Of a DNA stretch of 64,000 bases, positions 46,369 to 59,577 are shown piece by piece. Position 1 is the stretch's first letter. Every line of letters starts with the position of its first letter. The notes below the pieces were generated by a model. That model worked only from the letters and a program-made list of their open reading frames with translations. It was not told where the DNA came from and did no database searches. A program made the translations under genes and the position numbers. The stretch is from Temnopleurus reevesii (lineage: Eukaryota; Echinodermata; Echinoidea; Temnopleuroida; Temnopleuridae). Location: assembly GCA_036244855.1 (NCBI GenBank), contig BQKZ01001505.1, forward strand, positions 29,263 to 93,262, given 5' to 3'.

Positions 46369-47900
46369 TCAGCGTTCCCACACTACCTTGAAAATAAGTT
46401 TCACTTTTTCCTTTCTTGGAAAAGTCGGAATTAATTCTAAAACACCCTAAATTAGGGAGAAATCAGGGAATTTGACACACACAAAAAAATAAATAACAGG
46501 TGTAATCAAGGTGCGCACTTAACCCCAGACTTTATATCGATGAAGAATGAAGAGAAATATGATCAAACTGAAAATTTGAGCGAAATTGGTTAATCCGTTC
46601 AAAAGTTTTACATTTTGATTTACATCCCTAATGGGCTCCTTGAGTTGACAACCTGCAGACAAAAAGTGACTTGAGAACATGACGAACTCTCCATTCACTT
46701 TGTACACAGAATTTCATTTTTTTTCCTTTTAAAAGAAAAGTAGACAATAGATCAATATGATTCATCCTAAAATGCATGCATAATCAATATGTTCAAGTTT
46801 GTCTACTTTTCTACAAAAGGAAGAAAATAACTGTGAAATGATGTGTAGATAGTGAATGGCGATTTCTCCATGTTGGCAGCCATTTTGTGCCACTACGTTG
46901 CCAACTCAGGGAGGGGTATAAATCAAAATTGTGTAAATTCAACAATTTTGAGTGGATAATATGATAGAAAATGCATGAATTACGTTGACAAAAATGTCAT
47001 GGAATTTTCACAATTCATCGGGGAAAATCAGGGTTTTTTTCTCAAATACTCGTAGTCTGAATCCTGTTGGAACACTAGAATGTTACAAATTGAAAAAAAT
47101 AAAAAGAGGAAGACTAAATGAGTGTGCTATAAAATGATATTGACGTTTATTGAGTATATATATCTCGCAAAAATATTTAATGAAATTTATTTCGAATATA
47201 ACAAATGTACTTTACTTACATTGGATAATCCTAATTTCCTAAGTAATAATGATAAGAAAGTTCTCGACAATTTAAAGACACAGTTGTCTTTTGCGTTGTT
47301 ACAATTAGTTAGCGTTTCTTTTCCCATAGATAAAATTAGTTTGTGCAAAAGTCGAATCTTCATTTGAACAACAAAGTACAATACAATCAATAAAGAAAAT
47401 TACCATTCAAGTACAGTCTGTTATAGTATGATAACCACAAATTAGATCATTTCGTCCATATTTTCACGAAGTGACGGGAGCTAAATGATATTGTTGCTTA
47501 AGACAAAGAAATCCCGACATAGCGCCAATTCAACGGGCATCCCATCGAACAAGATGTTATAGCGGGACACGTTTCGCTGGATTTGTAACTCATTTCGTGT
47601 GACAACACCCTCTGACTCCGACGATTTGATCGTCGCAAAAACAAGGTAAACGCGTTTAATGCAAGAGATGGTAAATATGTACATTTTTACATTGCAAAAA
47701 ATATATATTTTGGAGCATCTGCCCACAATGATCATAATGATAATCATCACAGTACTGGTGAAATAATTTAAATGTTCAGTTTCGACTCTCAATGAAAAAG
47801 ATCATCTAAAATTGATTTACCTTTGATTTTTCTTTCTTAATTCAACACTCGGCATCAGAAAATGCTGCATATTCTAGATATGCTATGTTTGTGCTTTCGT

Positions 47901-48155
47901 AAGGCCGATTCACACATTTGCATTTTCAGCCTGCGTCGGCCCAGCATTTTTTTAAGTTAAAAACGCTCCCCGAGCTCACAGTATACGCTGATCAGACGTT
48001 GGACTGACCTTCAGCTTGCACCAAAGGAGCGTACGTACGCCGAACGTCAGTCTACCGTCTGATCTGCGTATATGCTGTGCGTCCAGGGAGCGTTTTTAAT
48101 TTCCAAAAACGCTGGTTCGACGCAGGCTGAAAACGCGAAGGTTTGGGTCAGCCTT
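47901..48155. mobile_element. Near-perfect 255-bp foldback element
   Basis: The two halves are complementary almost end to end: AAGGCCGATTCACACATTTG with the complement of GAAGGTTTGGGTCAGCCTT, then TTTTCAGCCTGCGTCG with CGACGCAGGCTGAAAA, then AAAAACGCTCCC with GGGAGCGTTTTT, and on to GGAGCGTACGTACG at the centre. No coding content. Confidence 0.9.
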
Positions 48156-49134
48156 CAGTTTAATATATGATTGTCCATGCCTGCTGCTTCTGCAAGAATA
48201 TGCACGCATTCAGGATTTGAAAACCCGTGGGTCGATAAACTTGACATTTTGAGACTTCCCGACGAGTTGACAAGTCCAAAAAGGGGTTATCAGCTCAAAT
48301 TTGCCAACAAATTTTTTGTTAGTCCCTTAGAACTTCAATTTGCCCTCCCCCCAAGGCTGACCCGATGGACATAAGTCTTCATAGGTCCCCGCACGATTCA
48401 GCCATTATGAAAGTAAAATTCTGAAATTTAAAGCGAACACTTTATCGATCACATATGCATTTTCCAGTTACTACCCAAACGAAGTAAAATGTATCATTAA
48501 AAAGATATATCAAAACGGATGTAAGAATTGTGCGATAGTGTGCCTTGCTAGCGACGGAAAACATCTCATATAACTAATTACCCCCTCTGTAATTAATCAC
48601 CGAAATAATTTGTAACATGGTAATCTCCAGGGGCATATCAAATATGCAATACCAAACAATGAATTATACAAGCTTGTACTACGTTTGATATAGGCCTATA
48701 GATAATTTCAGAGTGATTCACACAGTCATAATTACGATCTGATATATTGCTCATTGGTCAACAAGGCGGAAGGCGAAATGTGCCTAGTCCACGGTTTCCT
48801 AGGTACCGGTACTTGATCAATTATCTAAATAATATAATCGTATGATAACGTGATTTGTCAGCAATGGACAAATTACTTCTTTCAACAAAATAGAGTATTG
48901 AACCGATGACGTCACTGTATCATGAAAGGACATTGTGACGGATCTAAACAACAAATACTTATGTAGGGCCTTAAACATTGACGAATTGAAGGTGGACTAT
49001 GATTGTGAGTAACCGCTGTGAACATTGAGGCCTCATTGGCCTTGACGGTGTTTTACCCGCAAGTTATGAAATACCTCTAGAACGACTTTTAGAGCGACTG
49101 GTATCCGTTCTCGCGCGCAATAATCGATTATAAT

Positions 49135-49309
49135 AATCAAATATACCATGCACTGAGAAGTTCTAGTTGAAATTATGGATTGTGAGGTGACTGGTATAGC
49201 ACTATTTTCTGAGGGGCACAGCCCCGAGGAAAATAGTCACTATGCCGATCACCGAAGAATCCATAATTTCATATAGTACTTCGAAAAATGTGCATGGTAT
49301 ATTTGATTT
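49135..49309. mobile_element. Foldback element beside the assembly gap
   Basis: AATCAAATATACCATGCAC pairs with GTGCATGGTATATTTGATT, AAATTATGGATT with AATCCATAATTT, and CTATTTTC with GAAAATAG around a GGGGCACAGCCCC hairpin tip. It lies 26 bp from the gap. Confidence 0.85.
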
Positions 49310-49335
49310 ATATCCTACACAAGTAAACCGAAATA

Positions 49336-50076
49336 NNNNNNNNNNNNNNNNNNNNNNNNNNNNNNNNNNNNNNNNNNNNNNNNNNNNNNNNNNNNNNNNN
49401 NNNNNNNNNNNNNNNNNNNNNNNNNNNNNNNNNNNNNNNNNNNNNNNNNNNNNNNNNNNNNNNNNNNNNNNNNNNNNNNNNNNNNNNNNNNNNNNNNNNN
49501 NNNNNNNNNNNNNNNNNNNNNNNNNNNNNNNNNNNNNNNNNNNNNNNNNNNNNNNNNNNNNNNNNNNNNNNNNNNNNNNNNNNNNNNNNNNNNNNNNNNN
49601 NNNNNNNNNNNNNNNNNNNNNNNNNNNNNNNNNNNNNNNNNNNNNNNNNNNNNNNNNNNNNNNNNNNNNNNNNNNNNNNNNNNNNNNNNNNNNNNNNNNN
49701 NNNNNNNNNNNNNNNNNNNNNNNNNNNNNNNNNNNNNNNNNNNNNNNNNNNNNNNNNNNNNNNNNNNNNNNNNNNNNNNNNNNNNNNNNNNNNNNNNNNN
49801 NNNNNNNNNNNNNNNNNNNNNNNNNNNNNNNNNNNNNNNNNNNNNNNNNNNNNNNNNNNNNNNNNNNNNNNNNNNNNNNNNNNNNNNNNNNNNNNNNNNN
49901 NNNNNNNNNNNNNNNNNNNNNNNNNNNNNNNNNNNNNNNNNNNNNNNNNNNNNNNNNNNNNNNNNNNNNNNNNNNNNNNNNNNNNNNNNNNNNNNNNNNN
50001 NNNNNNNNNNNNNNNNNNNNNNNNNNNNNNNNNNNNNNNNNNNNNNNNNNNNNNNNNNNNNNNNNNNNNNNNNNNN
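49336..50076. other. Assembly gap of 741 N
   Basis: The only long run of N in the window. It is bounded on the right by the 84-bp tandem repeat, which probably caused the assembly break. Confidence 0.99.
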
Positions 50077-50343
50077 TGATATGGTTCTGGATGTATTATG
50101 AGGTATAATCGTGACGTAATACAGTACTCTTCAGCGTGCTAGCGCTCTATAGCGCATATCTGATATGGTTCTGGATGTATTATGAGGTATAATCGTGACG
50201 TAATACAGTACTCTTCAGCGTGCTAGCGCTCTATAGCGCATATCTGATATGGTTCTGGATGTATTATGAGGTATAATCGTGACGTAATACAGTACTCTTC
50301 AGCGTGCTAGCGCTCTATAGCGCATATCTGATATGGTTCTGGA
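50077..50343. repeat. 84-bp tandem repeat overlapping the P450 stop codon
   Basis: Three complete units (50077-50160, 50161-50244, 50245-50328) are essentially identical and begin TGATATGGTTCTGGATG. A partial unit ends inside the last P450 exon at 50343. On the minus strand each unit carries the CAGAACCATATCAG coding stretch, the last codons and stop (at 50307-50309 in the functional copy), and 3' flank. Confidence 0.95.
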
Positions 50344-53300
50344 GCCATGGAGAATCCTGGCATGCCTTTAAGGCTGTGGATCGGTCGATCAGCTGGTAGC
50401 TTGAACTCGAACTGTTGGAAGAGAGTAGTCATAAGAAGAAATGTCTCCATCTTTCCCAGCTGAATGCCTAAACACTCGCGACGACCTGTTGGAGGAAAAA
50501 TATATCCTGTCATATAGGCCTGTCATCTTTTTTTTTTCAATTGATCTAAAACAAACAAAACAAAACATACGAGCAAAGAAAATAAAAACTGTTGCCATTC
50601 ATGTAACGTTTGGGGGGACCTGGCGGCTTTGGACCCGCCAGCTCCAACAGGTGTAATGGCTACGATCTTTCGATTTTGAAAATTGTCAAACTTCTCTCTC
50701 AAAGAAAAAAAAAAGCGCTGGTGCTGCTGCGGTTTTAAGTCCTGAAAATCCTACATTCTCTTCATGAACGCTGAAAGGAGGTGTTCAAGATATCAGTTTA
50801 CGCGCGGTCCGTAGACTAATCGCTAATCAAATTTACATTTGACATTAATGCTTTTACTGAAGCATATTTTTTTTAAATATTATTTATGACACGTGAGAGG
50901 CTAGTCCAGTTGAGGACTCTGTGCTTACAGCACTCATCTCTGCATATTTTCACTGTGAGTACAAGGGACAAAGAAAACAACTTCATTTAAGCATTCACAA
51001 TAGCTCGATGCACACAAAAGCAAGTCACAGGTGCGACTATTGTTCAACATTTTCTATTGAACAATAAGTATGGAAATTTCTTTCGTGTCCACCTATCTAT
51101 TTGTTAATGCTTGAATGGAGGTTGTTTACTCTGTCCCAGGCCTTTGTCCCTTCTGCTCACAGTGTCTGCTCACAGTGTCTGATCGCTCTTACCCTGGACT
51201 TACAGGGACTCCACTAAGTCTCACATACCCCACGGATCGCACCTCCACACAGGAGGTGGTTGAGTGATGTATGAAAATGTGCAGAAATGGGTGCTATTAG
51301 AACACAGAGTCCTCAACTGGACTAGCGAAAGGCACTCGTCGTTCATAAAGGTGTGGTCACACCGGCCGAGCGGAGCTGTAGCGGTCCTTTAGCGGTAGGG
51401 ATTTAGTCTGCAAGGACAGACCCTAGGCTTTCAGTGTGGGTATGCGCAGAGAGTGATACAGGGTCTTCGCATGCATACCGAAATCCTATAAGGTCTGTCC
51501 TTGTAGACTTAATCCTTAACGCTAAAGGACCACTACAGCTCCGCTGGGCCGGTGTGACCACACCTTTACTCACCAATCCCAAATGGCATCCAAGCCTCAT
51601 TCTTCAGCACCGTCCGGCCATCAGCAGCAAGAAAACGTTCCGGATTAAAGATATGTGGATCCTGCCAGACATTGGGGTCGTGATGAGAAGCCCATATGTT
51701 ACCAATGACTACGGTTCCCTTGGGGAAATCAAACCCTTCGAATGTGGTGCTGGAGGATGCGACATGAGCGGCAATGGGGAACACGGGTCTCATGCGCATC
51801 ACTTCCATCAGTGTAGCATCGCAGTAGGGTAGGTTTGGACGATCATCTATGGTGGGTTGTCGGTCACGCCCAACAACCGCATCAAGCTCGTCATGAACCT
51901 GGATAGACAACATAATAATCAATGAATTTATGGAGCGGTATATATACAAACGAAGGATGATTTCGTAAACCACCATAGCAATAAGAGCCAAGTGAAATCT
52001 ATATATCACACACATGAAATGGCTTTTGTCAGGGTTTCTTTGAATCCATGGAGAGATAAGTCCCGTCTACAGACCCGTTGAGGCCAGGGCCCCGTAACAT
52101 AAAGGTTTGCGATTAATTGCTAATCTGAGGTGTTGACCAGACGATCTCCTGACATTATCTGAGTAAAGTTTACCCTGGATGTATATGTCAATACTGGGAG
52201 GTTGTCGGAACAATGTCCAGAGGGATATTCTGTGTTAAAACAATATTCGGTGCCAAAACAATAACTCATCGCGGAGCGAGCATAACCTAGAGCTACCAGT
52301 GGTTAGATTACACCTGAGAAAGAGTTTTTAAATCCATATCTATTTCATAATTGTGACTTTGTAAGAATCGTTGTAAAACTTGAATGCAAGATCTTTGGAA
52401 TCAGCGACACAAAAGTTAAATTGCGAGATTACATTTTTTCTTTTTTAAAAGGTGATAATGAAATCATACCTGTAGCAGCAACTAACTTTATCAATTGATA
52501 TGACATGCTATCTAAAAAATGAGCCGATCAACTCAATTTTCATCTGTCTACTAATCAGCAAGGTTATATATAGATTAAGAAAAAAAAATGCGCAATGGAA
52601 GCTGCACTGCTTTGGAAATCACAAGATAAGATCAATACCTTTGCTTGAACATTAGGATGCATTGCGAGATAGACTATCAACCATGACGTCACTAGAGCCG
52701 TTGTCTCCGTACCAGCTCCGAAAAGATCAAATATAATTCTCCAGAACACCTCTAACGAGATATCATCTGCTAAGAACGCATCCACAAAGTCTCGTATGTT
52801 GTCTTCTTGAAATGTATCACGATGAATGTACAGTTGCTTCATGATGAATTCTTTAAGCTTGGCTGTCTCATCCCGGTAGCGTTTATACCAGGGGGTATAG
52901 ATGAGCCATCCGAAAACTATGACAGGGTCGGTGCTTGGGACGTGACCGAAGACAACCGTCATTGATTGTAAGGCATCTCTAAACTCAGCATCATCATACT
53001 CGTATCTACGACCAAACACGAGTTGACAGATGACATTAGCAGTGGCTTTGCTCAACGCAGGCATCAAATCGGTTGGTGCGCCTTTGGACTTGCGGATTTC
53101 TTCTGCAAGGTACCGAGCCTCCAGGTTGATCTGTGGCACGAGGCTCTTCTTCCCGAAGCCTAGCGATCGCAAGGTACGAAGAGAGAATTTTCGACGGTCT
53201 TCCCAAGGTTTGCCGTTACTCCACACGACAGAAGCTGTAAAGATAAGCATGGGTAAAATGTAAAACTGTATGATACATGTTTCTTGTTATTTTTTTTCAT

Positions 53301-56300
53301 TCATTTATATCGTCACCAATTTTTACGAACCAGTCTACTAGCGATGGGTGGTTGCACGAACTAGTCGTAGCAATCCAATTGAAATGAATGCGGTTGAAAT
53401 AACATGAAATAACATGAAAATGGTATGAACACGATATAAACTATTTCTGAAAAGTTAACTAGAACGCAGACAATAGATCAGTACACCGTGTATTCAACTG
53501 TGCGGACACAACAATTACCCGCCGAAATCGAATTCAATAGCATTACAAACGAGCATTGAAATTGCGTTCGACTTAACTTTTCGAAAATACTTTATATCGT
53601 TTTTATGTCATTATAATTGACGCTATATCGGGGTTTTCACGTGTTCAGGAAGCGGCCCCCGTAGTTAAAGGCCGTAAAAAAGCTGACAAAATTTCATTTC
53701 CTTTGTGACATTTTATTGCGGACGTTATCGGGCAACCTATTCCAGAATTCTGGACCAGTATGTCGTATATATTTGTTGGCCATTACTATTCGAGGATTGA
53801 GCAAAAGTATTTTAGACAACTGTCCCAGTGGATTTGGACTGTTTTCCGAAACATTGAAGACAAACAGTTAATTGACAATATGTTATTACAATGGATGTTT
53901 GGAGAAATATTATATTACCAACCGACAAAGTCTTTATTATACCAGTAGTAGTTGTGTACGGTCATGGAAACCCGTGCTCCACTGCAATTTCGAAGTGCTT
54001 AAATTTGCAGTAAGAAAATAGAGTATTTTCCACAACACTTTTAGATGTTGTCCAGCTAACATTGCAGTTTGAGATAAATGGCAGAACAATGGTATTGTAC
54101 GAATATAATATTAATTTATTTGGAATAAAATAACTACCCACGATGAAAACTACCTCAATGACAATCATCACCCAGTCACCCCCCCCCCCCCCCCCGCCGG
54201 CGTCCCCCGACCTGCCCCCCNTCCTAAGAACAGTTGCCAACCGGTCAATTCCCAGCATGGACAACTAGCCACGGAAGACAATTAACCTCCGGACAATTAT
54301 CCCCGACTAGTTCATTTATGGTAAACAGGGCATACTGAAAAATTATTTGTCATAACTTGATATATGTGAGGCTTATTTCACTGGCCAGTGAAGCTCATTA
54401 ACATTCTAATCAAAGACATATTTCTTAGCTCAACATTATATTCACACATTAATTTCATATTAATTCCATTGGCGACAAAGAAAACAAAAGAATAAAGTCA
54501 TGCATGGAACAACTCATTTTAGCCTTAATAAAATGAATTTATGTGTTCTCTTCAAAGACATTTAAAGGCATTATATAACATGTTTTCGTTTAAAAGATTC
54601 TCAACTGCCAGATTCTAAATGCTACCTAAATGGTTGAAAAATGAGTCTGGAAATCAACGTTTAGTTCTTAAAAGGAGAGTCTACCCAAAAAAATTTCAAC
54701 AGATGCAGAAAAATTTGGTGAGCAGAGCAAAAAAAGTTTTAATGAAATCGGACAACGAATAAGAAAGTTATGCATGTTTGAATATCTAGACAAATTGGCA
54801 ACTGATGGCGTCATAGGTGCACAACTGACTATTTATGATATTGATATCAATGTTAGAAAATGTTAATTTTTTCCTCCAAATATGATTTTCTCACAAGTTT
54901 AACTTTGTAATAGCTTCATGATAGATATGTAGCTCTCATATTTGCATGTTTACATTGATACAAATTGTGTGTCTTTTTGTAAAAATGATGAATTTTGTAC
55001 AATAAATATACAAAGGATGGATTGTTAGTTGTGCACCCATGACGTCATCAAATTTGCAACATGCCTGGAAATTTGCACTGATTTGCCTGTTTTTTCTCAT
55101 CTTTAAAAATTCATAACTTTGCTATTAGTTGTCCGATTTTCCTCACACTTTTTTTTGCTCTGCTCGCCAATTTCTTCTGCTTCTGTTAAAAAAATTATTA
55201 TTTTTGGGTAGACTCTTCTTTTAAAAGAGCTAAAGTTCAATATATGACCTACATAGGCACACTGCGCAAGAATAGAGCAACAGTGGTACACTTTATTCGA
55301 TCTTCATACATATTTTAATATTGCATCTATACACTCCCATGCCATATATATTGCAACATAGACCCACTCTTGATTCCTTCAGGACACACGTATAAATCAA
55401 TTTTATGGACTGGCCATATGACGAAAAATGTAATTAAATATCTCAGGATTAGTTTCTTTACTCAAGAACGATAACTTGTTGGAATTATATTGCTCATTCT
55501 CAAAACCTAATGGCCAATACAAGATGTGCCATAAAATTATGAAAACATATGCCCTGAAGGAACTGAGAGTGACGTCTACTACTAAGGTTGTCTATTTTAT
55601 TTGCATTATATGTGGTATAGATTTTGACACTTTTCGTTAGCAGAAGTATTCAACAAGTCATGGAATATGTTCAATTTAAAGAAAGGGAAACAATTTTGCG
55701 AGAAGCTGTTGACTAATCTGCAAGTCGAGACATTGCAATTTTCTACCTGTGTCGGCTTTGGTCTTTGGTGCCTACGGCATAACTCACTTGAGAAATGTTT
55801 TACCCTACATAATTTACAAACCGTGTAGGACACTCTAATTTCAACAATAGATATTTATGATTATTTTACATTTAAGGAGAAAAAGAAAAATACGACAGGT
55901 TAATCAATGGAAAACGAACGTAATTTTGCTATGTTGCAATACTTTTAGCATGGGAAGGTACATAACTTCCTTCCTTTTTCGTACTCTATGATGTTTTTAA
56001 TTGTAATAACATAGGTCACACATCTTGATTTGAGAATATTTTAAATAACACAATCAGAATGCGCGATAATGTCTTTAATGGAATGGAAACTAAAATTGTA
56101 AGTAACCTTATTTTGAGAGAAAAGATGAACAAGAAAAAGAGAAGGAGAAAGGGAAGAGAGGGAAGAAGAAGAAGAAGAAGAAGAAGAAGAAGAAGAAGAA
56201 GAAGAAGAAGAAGAAGAAAGATGAAGGGGGAGGTGAAGGAGAAGGAGAAGAAGCGCCAACCGGGCTGGGGACATATGCAGACTATATTGACATGACTATA

Positions 56301-59300
56301 ATTTAAAAAAATAAAATCCTATAAACTCACGATACTTGTTGATATCAACTTGTCCCCATTTCATATGGCCCGGTATGTANAAGAAAACAAAAGAATAAAG
56401 TCATGCATGGAACAACTCATTTTAGCCTTAATAAAATGAATTTATGTGTTCTCTTCAAAGACATTTAAAGGCATTTTATAACATTGTTTTCGTTTAAAAA
56501 ATTCTCAACTGCCAGATTCTAAACCTAAATGGTTGAAAAATGAGTATGTCTGGAAATCAACGTTTAGTGCTTAAAAGGAGAGTCTACCCCAAAATTCTAA
56601 TTTTTCAACAGATGCAGACAAATTTTGTGAGCAGAGCAAAAAAGGTTTGAGTGAAATCGGACAACAAATAAGAAAGTTATGAATGTTTGAATATCTAGAC
56701 AAATTGGCAACTGATGAAGTCATAGGTGCACAACTGACTATTTATGATATTAATATCAATGTTTAAAAATGTTATTTTTTTCCGCCAAATATGATTTCCT
56801 CACAACTTTGTTATATCTTAATTATAGTTATGTAGCTCTCATATTTGCATGTTTACATTGATACAAATTTTGTGTCTTTCTGTAAAAATGATGAATTTTG
56901 TACAATAAATATGCAAAGGATTAATTGTTAGTTGTGCACCCGTGACGTCATCAAATTTGCAACATGCCTGGAAATTTGCACTGATTTGCCTGTTTTTTCT
57001 AATCAAAAATTCATAACTTTGCTATTAGTTGTCCGATTTTCCTTAAATTTGTTTTGCTCTGCTCGCCAATTTTCTTCTGCTTCTGTTAAAAAAATATTAT
57101 TTGGGGGTAAACTCTTCTTTTAAAAGAGCTAAAATTTAATATATGACCTACATAGGCACACTGTGCAGGAATAGAGCAACATTGGTACGCTATATTCGAT
57201 CTTCATACATATTTTAATATTGCATGTATACACTCCCATGCCATATATATTGCAACATACACCCACTCTTGATTCATTCAGGACACACATATAAATCAAT
57301 TTTATGCACTGGTCATATGAAGAAAAAATGTAATTAAATATCTCAGGATTAGTTTCTGTATTCAAGAACGATAACTTGTTGGAATTATATTGCTCATTCT
57401 CAAAACCTAATGGCCAATACACGATGTGCCATAAAATTATAAAAACACGTGCCCTGAAGGAACTGAGAGTGACGTGTTCTACCAAGGTTGTCTATTTCAT
57501 TTGCATTATATGTGGTATAGATTTTGACACTTTTTGTAAGCAGAAGTATTCAACAAGTCATGGAATATGTTCAATTTAAAGAAGGGGAAAACAATTTTGC
57601 GAGAAGCCGTTGACTAATCTGCAAGTCGAGACATTGCAATTTTCTACCTTTGTCATCTTTGGCCTTTGGTACCTACGGCATACCTCAATTGAGAAATGTT
57701 TTATCCTACATAATTTACAAAGCGTGTATGACACTTTAATTTCAACAATAGATATTTGTGATTTTTTTTTTACATTTAAAGTGGAAAACGGAAGAAAAGG
57801 CCTAAGAAATTAAGTTTTATGCCATTAGGGAATTTTGTTCTTTCCAAATACAATATTTTTTAGTTCATCACATTTAGACCTAGCGTTTAGGAGAAAAACA
57901 ATTTTGAAAATCCTGGTCAGATGTATTGAGAAATACGCGAGTCGTGAGGTAAATTGAACACACTCGGTGACGTCATGGAAAAAACATCGTTTGAGCGTGT
58001 AATAAACGACATACAGTATACTATTGGGCAGGACGGCCGCGGGAGGGGATTCCTAAATCAAACAGCTCAGTGACAAGTTATACTGCATTATGTGGGCAAT
58101 ATGGAATTAGAAATGTAAAGAAATAACATCATACTACATATCACTGCCCTTTTTCTGAACAAATCACCATTTTATATGCACTAATAAAGTATTTTATGTG
58201 TATATGGGATGGTCGAATCGACTCGGGATAAGAGGATTTTGGGTGAACGTGTATTACGTACGTACGCGTGCAAATATACGGCAGTGCGAAGATCAAAGAT
58301 TCTCAGTTTTGATTACTTCGACGCGTTTATCTGTCATTTTCGAGACTTGTTTATCAGTTTTTTTTCCGGGAGATTTTTCCCTAACGTAATTAAGTTTTAA
58401 TAAGAGGAAGCAGCAAACACTTGGAGTATTATTTCTACTGTATTTGTATCGCCTTTGTTAGTTTTCGTAATCATTTGTGACTTGTATATGGTGAAATTTT
58501 CGTTTTGGTGTGGACCATGGGTGTGAAGAGCAGTGTGAACGGACTGTTGTGCGATGGAGCCCCCGCCTGACCGGGGGAGCGAGACGCCGACCGATACATT
58601 GCGCTGTATTTTCCCAAGAACTATATGTACAGAGTATCGGCTGAAACATCAAACTTGGAAGAGGAAAAATGCATGATTATACCGTTATTAAGCCCACTTC
58701 CGTCATGAAATATTGACATATATACAGAGTGATAGCTTTCTTTAAAGGACATAACATTTAAATAATTGTCTCTTTCTGAAAAATCACGCAAATTACACAA
58801 ATCTCACATACGTGATGGCAAGCGAATGAATGTGGATCGCACAGTACGAATGTGTTTGGAAATCTGGTCATCATACCGTCATCGTTTAGTGGGTAAATTA
58901 CAATGTTTTCATCGGAATTCATCTGAAATTTTGTGTCCATATATGCTTTATGATGTAACAATCAATATGTTGTGAAGACATTTAAAAGTTTTGCAGAAAA
59001 TTTCGAGTAATATCAAGTAAAGTTGCACATTACGTACTGCGGCATTGATCTCTCCATATCTCGTCCATTGAAGGGAGCAGACGACGCTCGCAATGTGTTT
59101 TTTCCGTGACGTCACACGGATACTCGAGAAAAGTACAAGGGATTGCTCTCTCTGTGAAAATGGTGCCCCTCCAAACTAAAAGTCTGATAACTCCACTTCT
59201 GGTGGGTCAATTTAGAAGGGGTAAAAAGGAGATTGTTCTTCAAACTACAGGCTCTCGGAATAAACGTCTCTCATTCTCATCCAGCCGCCCCTTTAAGGAA

Positions 59301-59546
59301 AAAATAAGAAAAAATACGACATCGGACAGATGAATCAATGGAAAACGAACGTAATTTTGCTATGTTGCAGTTCTTGTGGCATGGGATGGTATATAACCTC
59401 CTTCCTCTTTCGTACTCTATGGTGATGCTCTTTTGTAATAACATAGGTCACACATCTTGATTTAAGAATCTTTTAAATAGCAAAATCAGAATGTGCGACA
59501 ATGTCTTTAATGGAATGGAAACTAAAATTGTAAGTAATCTTATTTT

Positions 59547-59577
<31 letters not shown>

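Noticed and set aside
49242..50108. Open frame of 288 codons
   Set aside because: Almost all of it is the N gap.
50307..50513. Coding start of the last P450 exon at 50513
   Set aside because: The heme-loop exon begins after the acceptor ending at 50486; upstream in-frame codons are intron.
56041..56295. Serine- or arginine-repeat proteins on either strand (also 59448-59769)
   Set aside because: They are translations of GAA/GA microsatellites.
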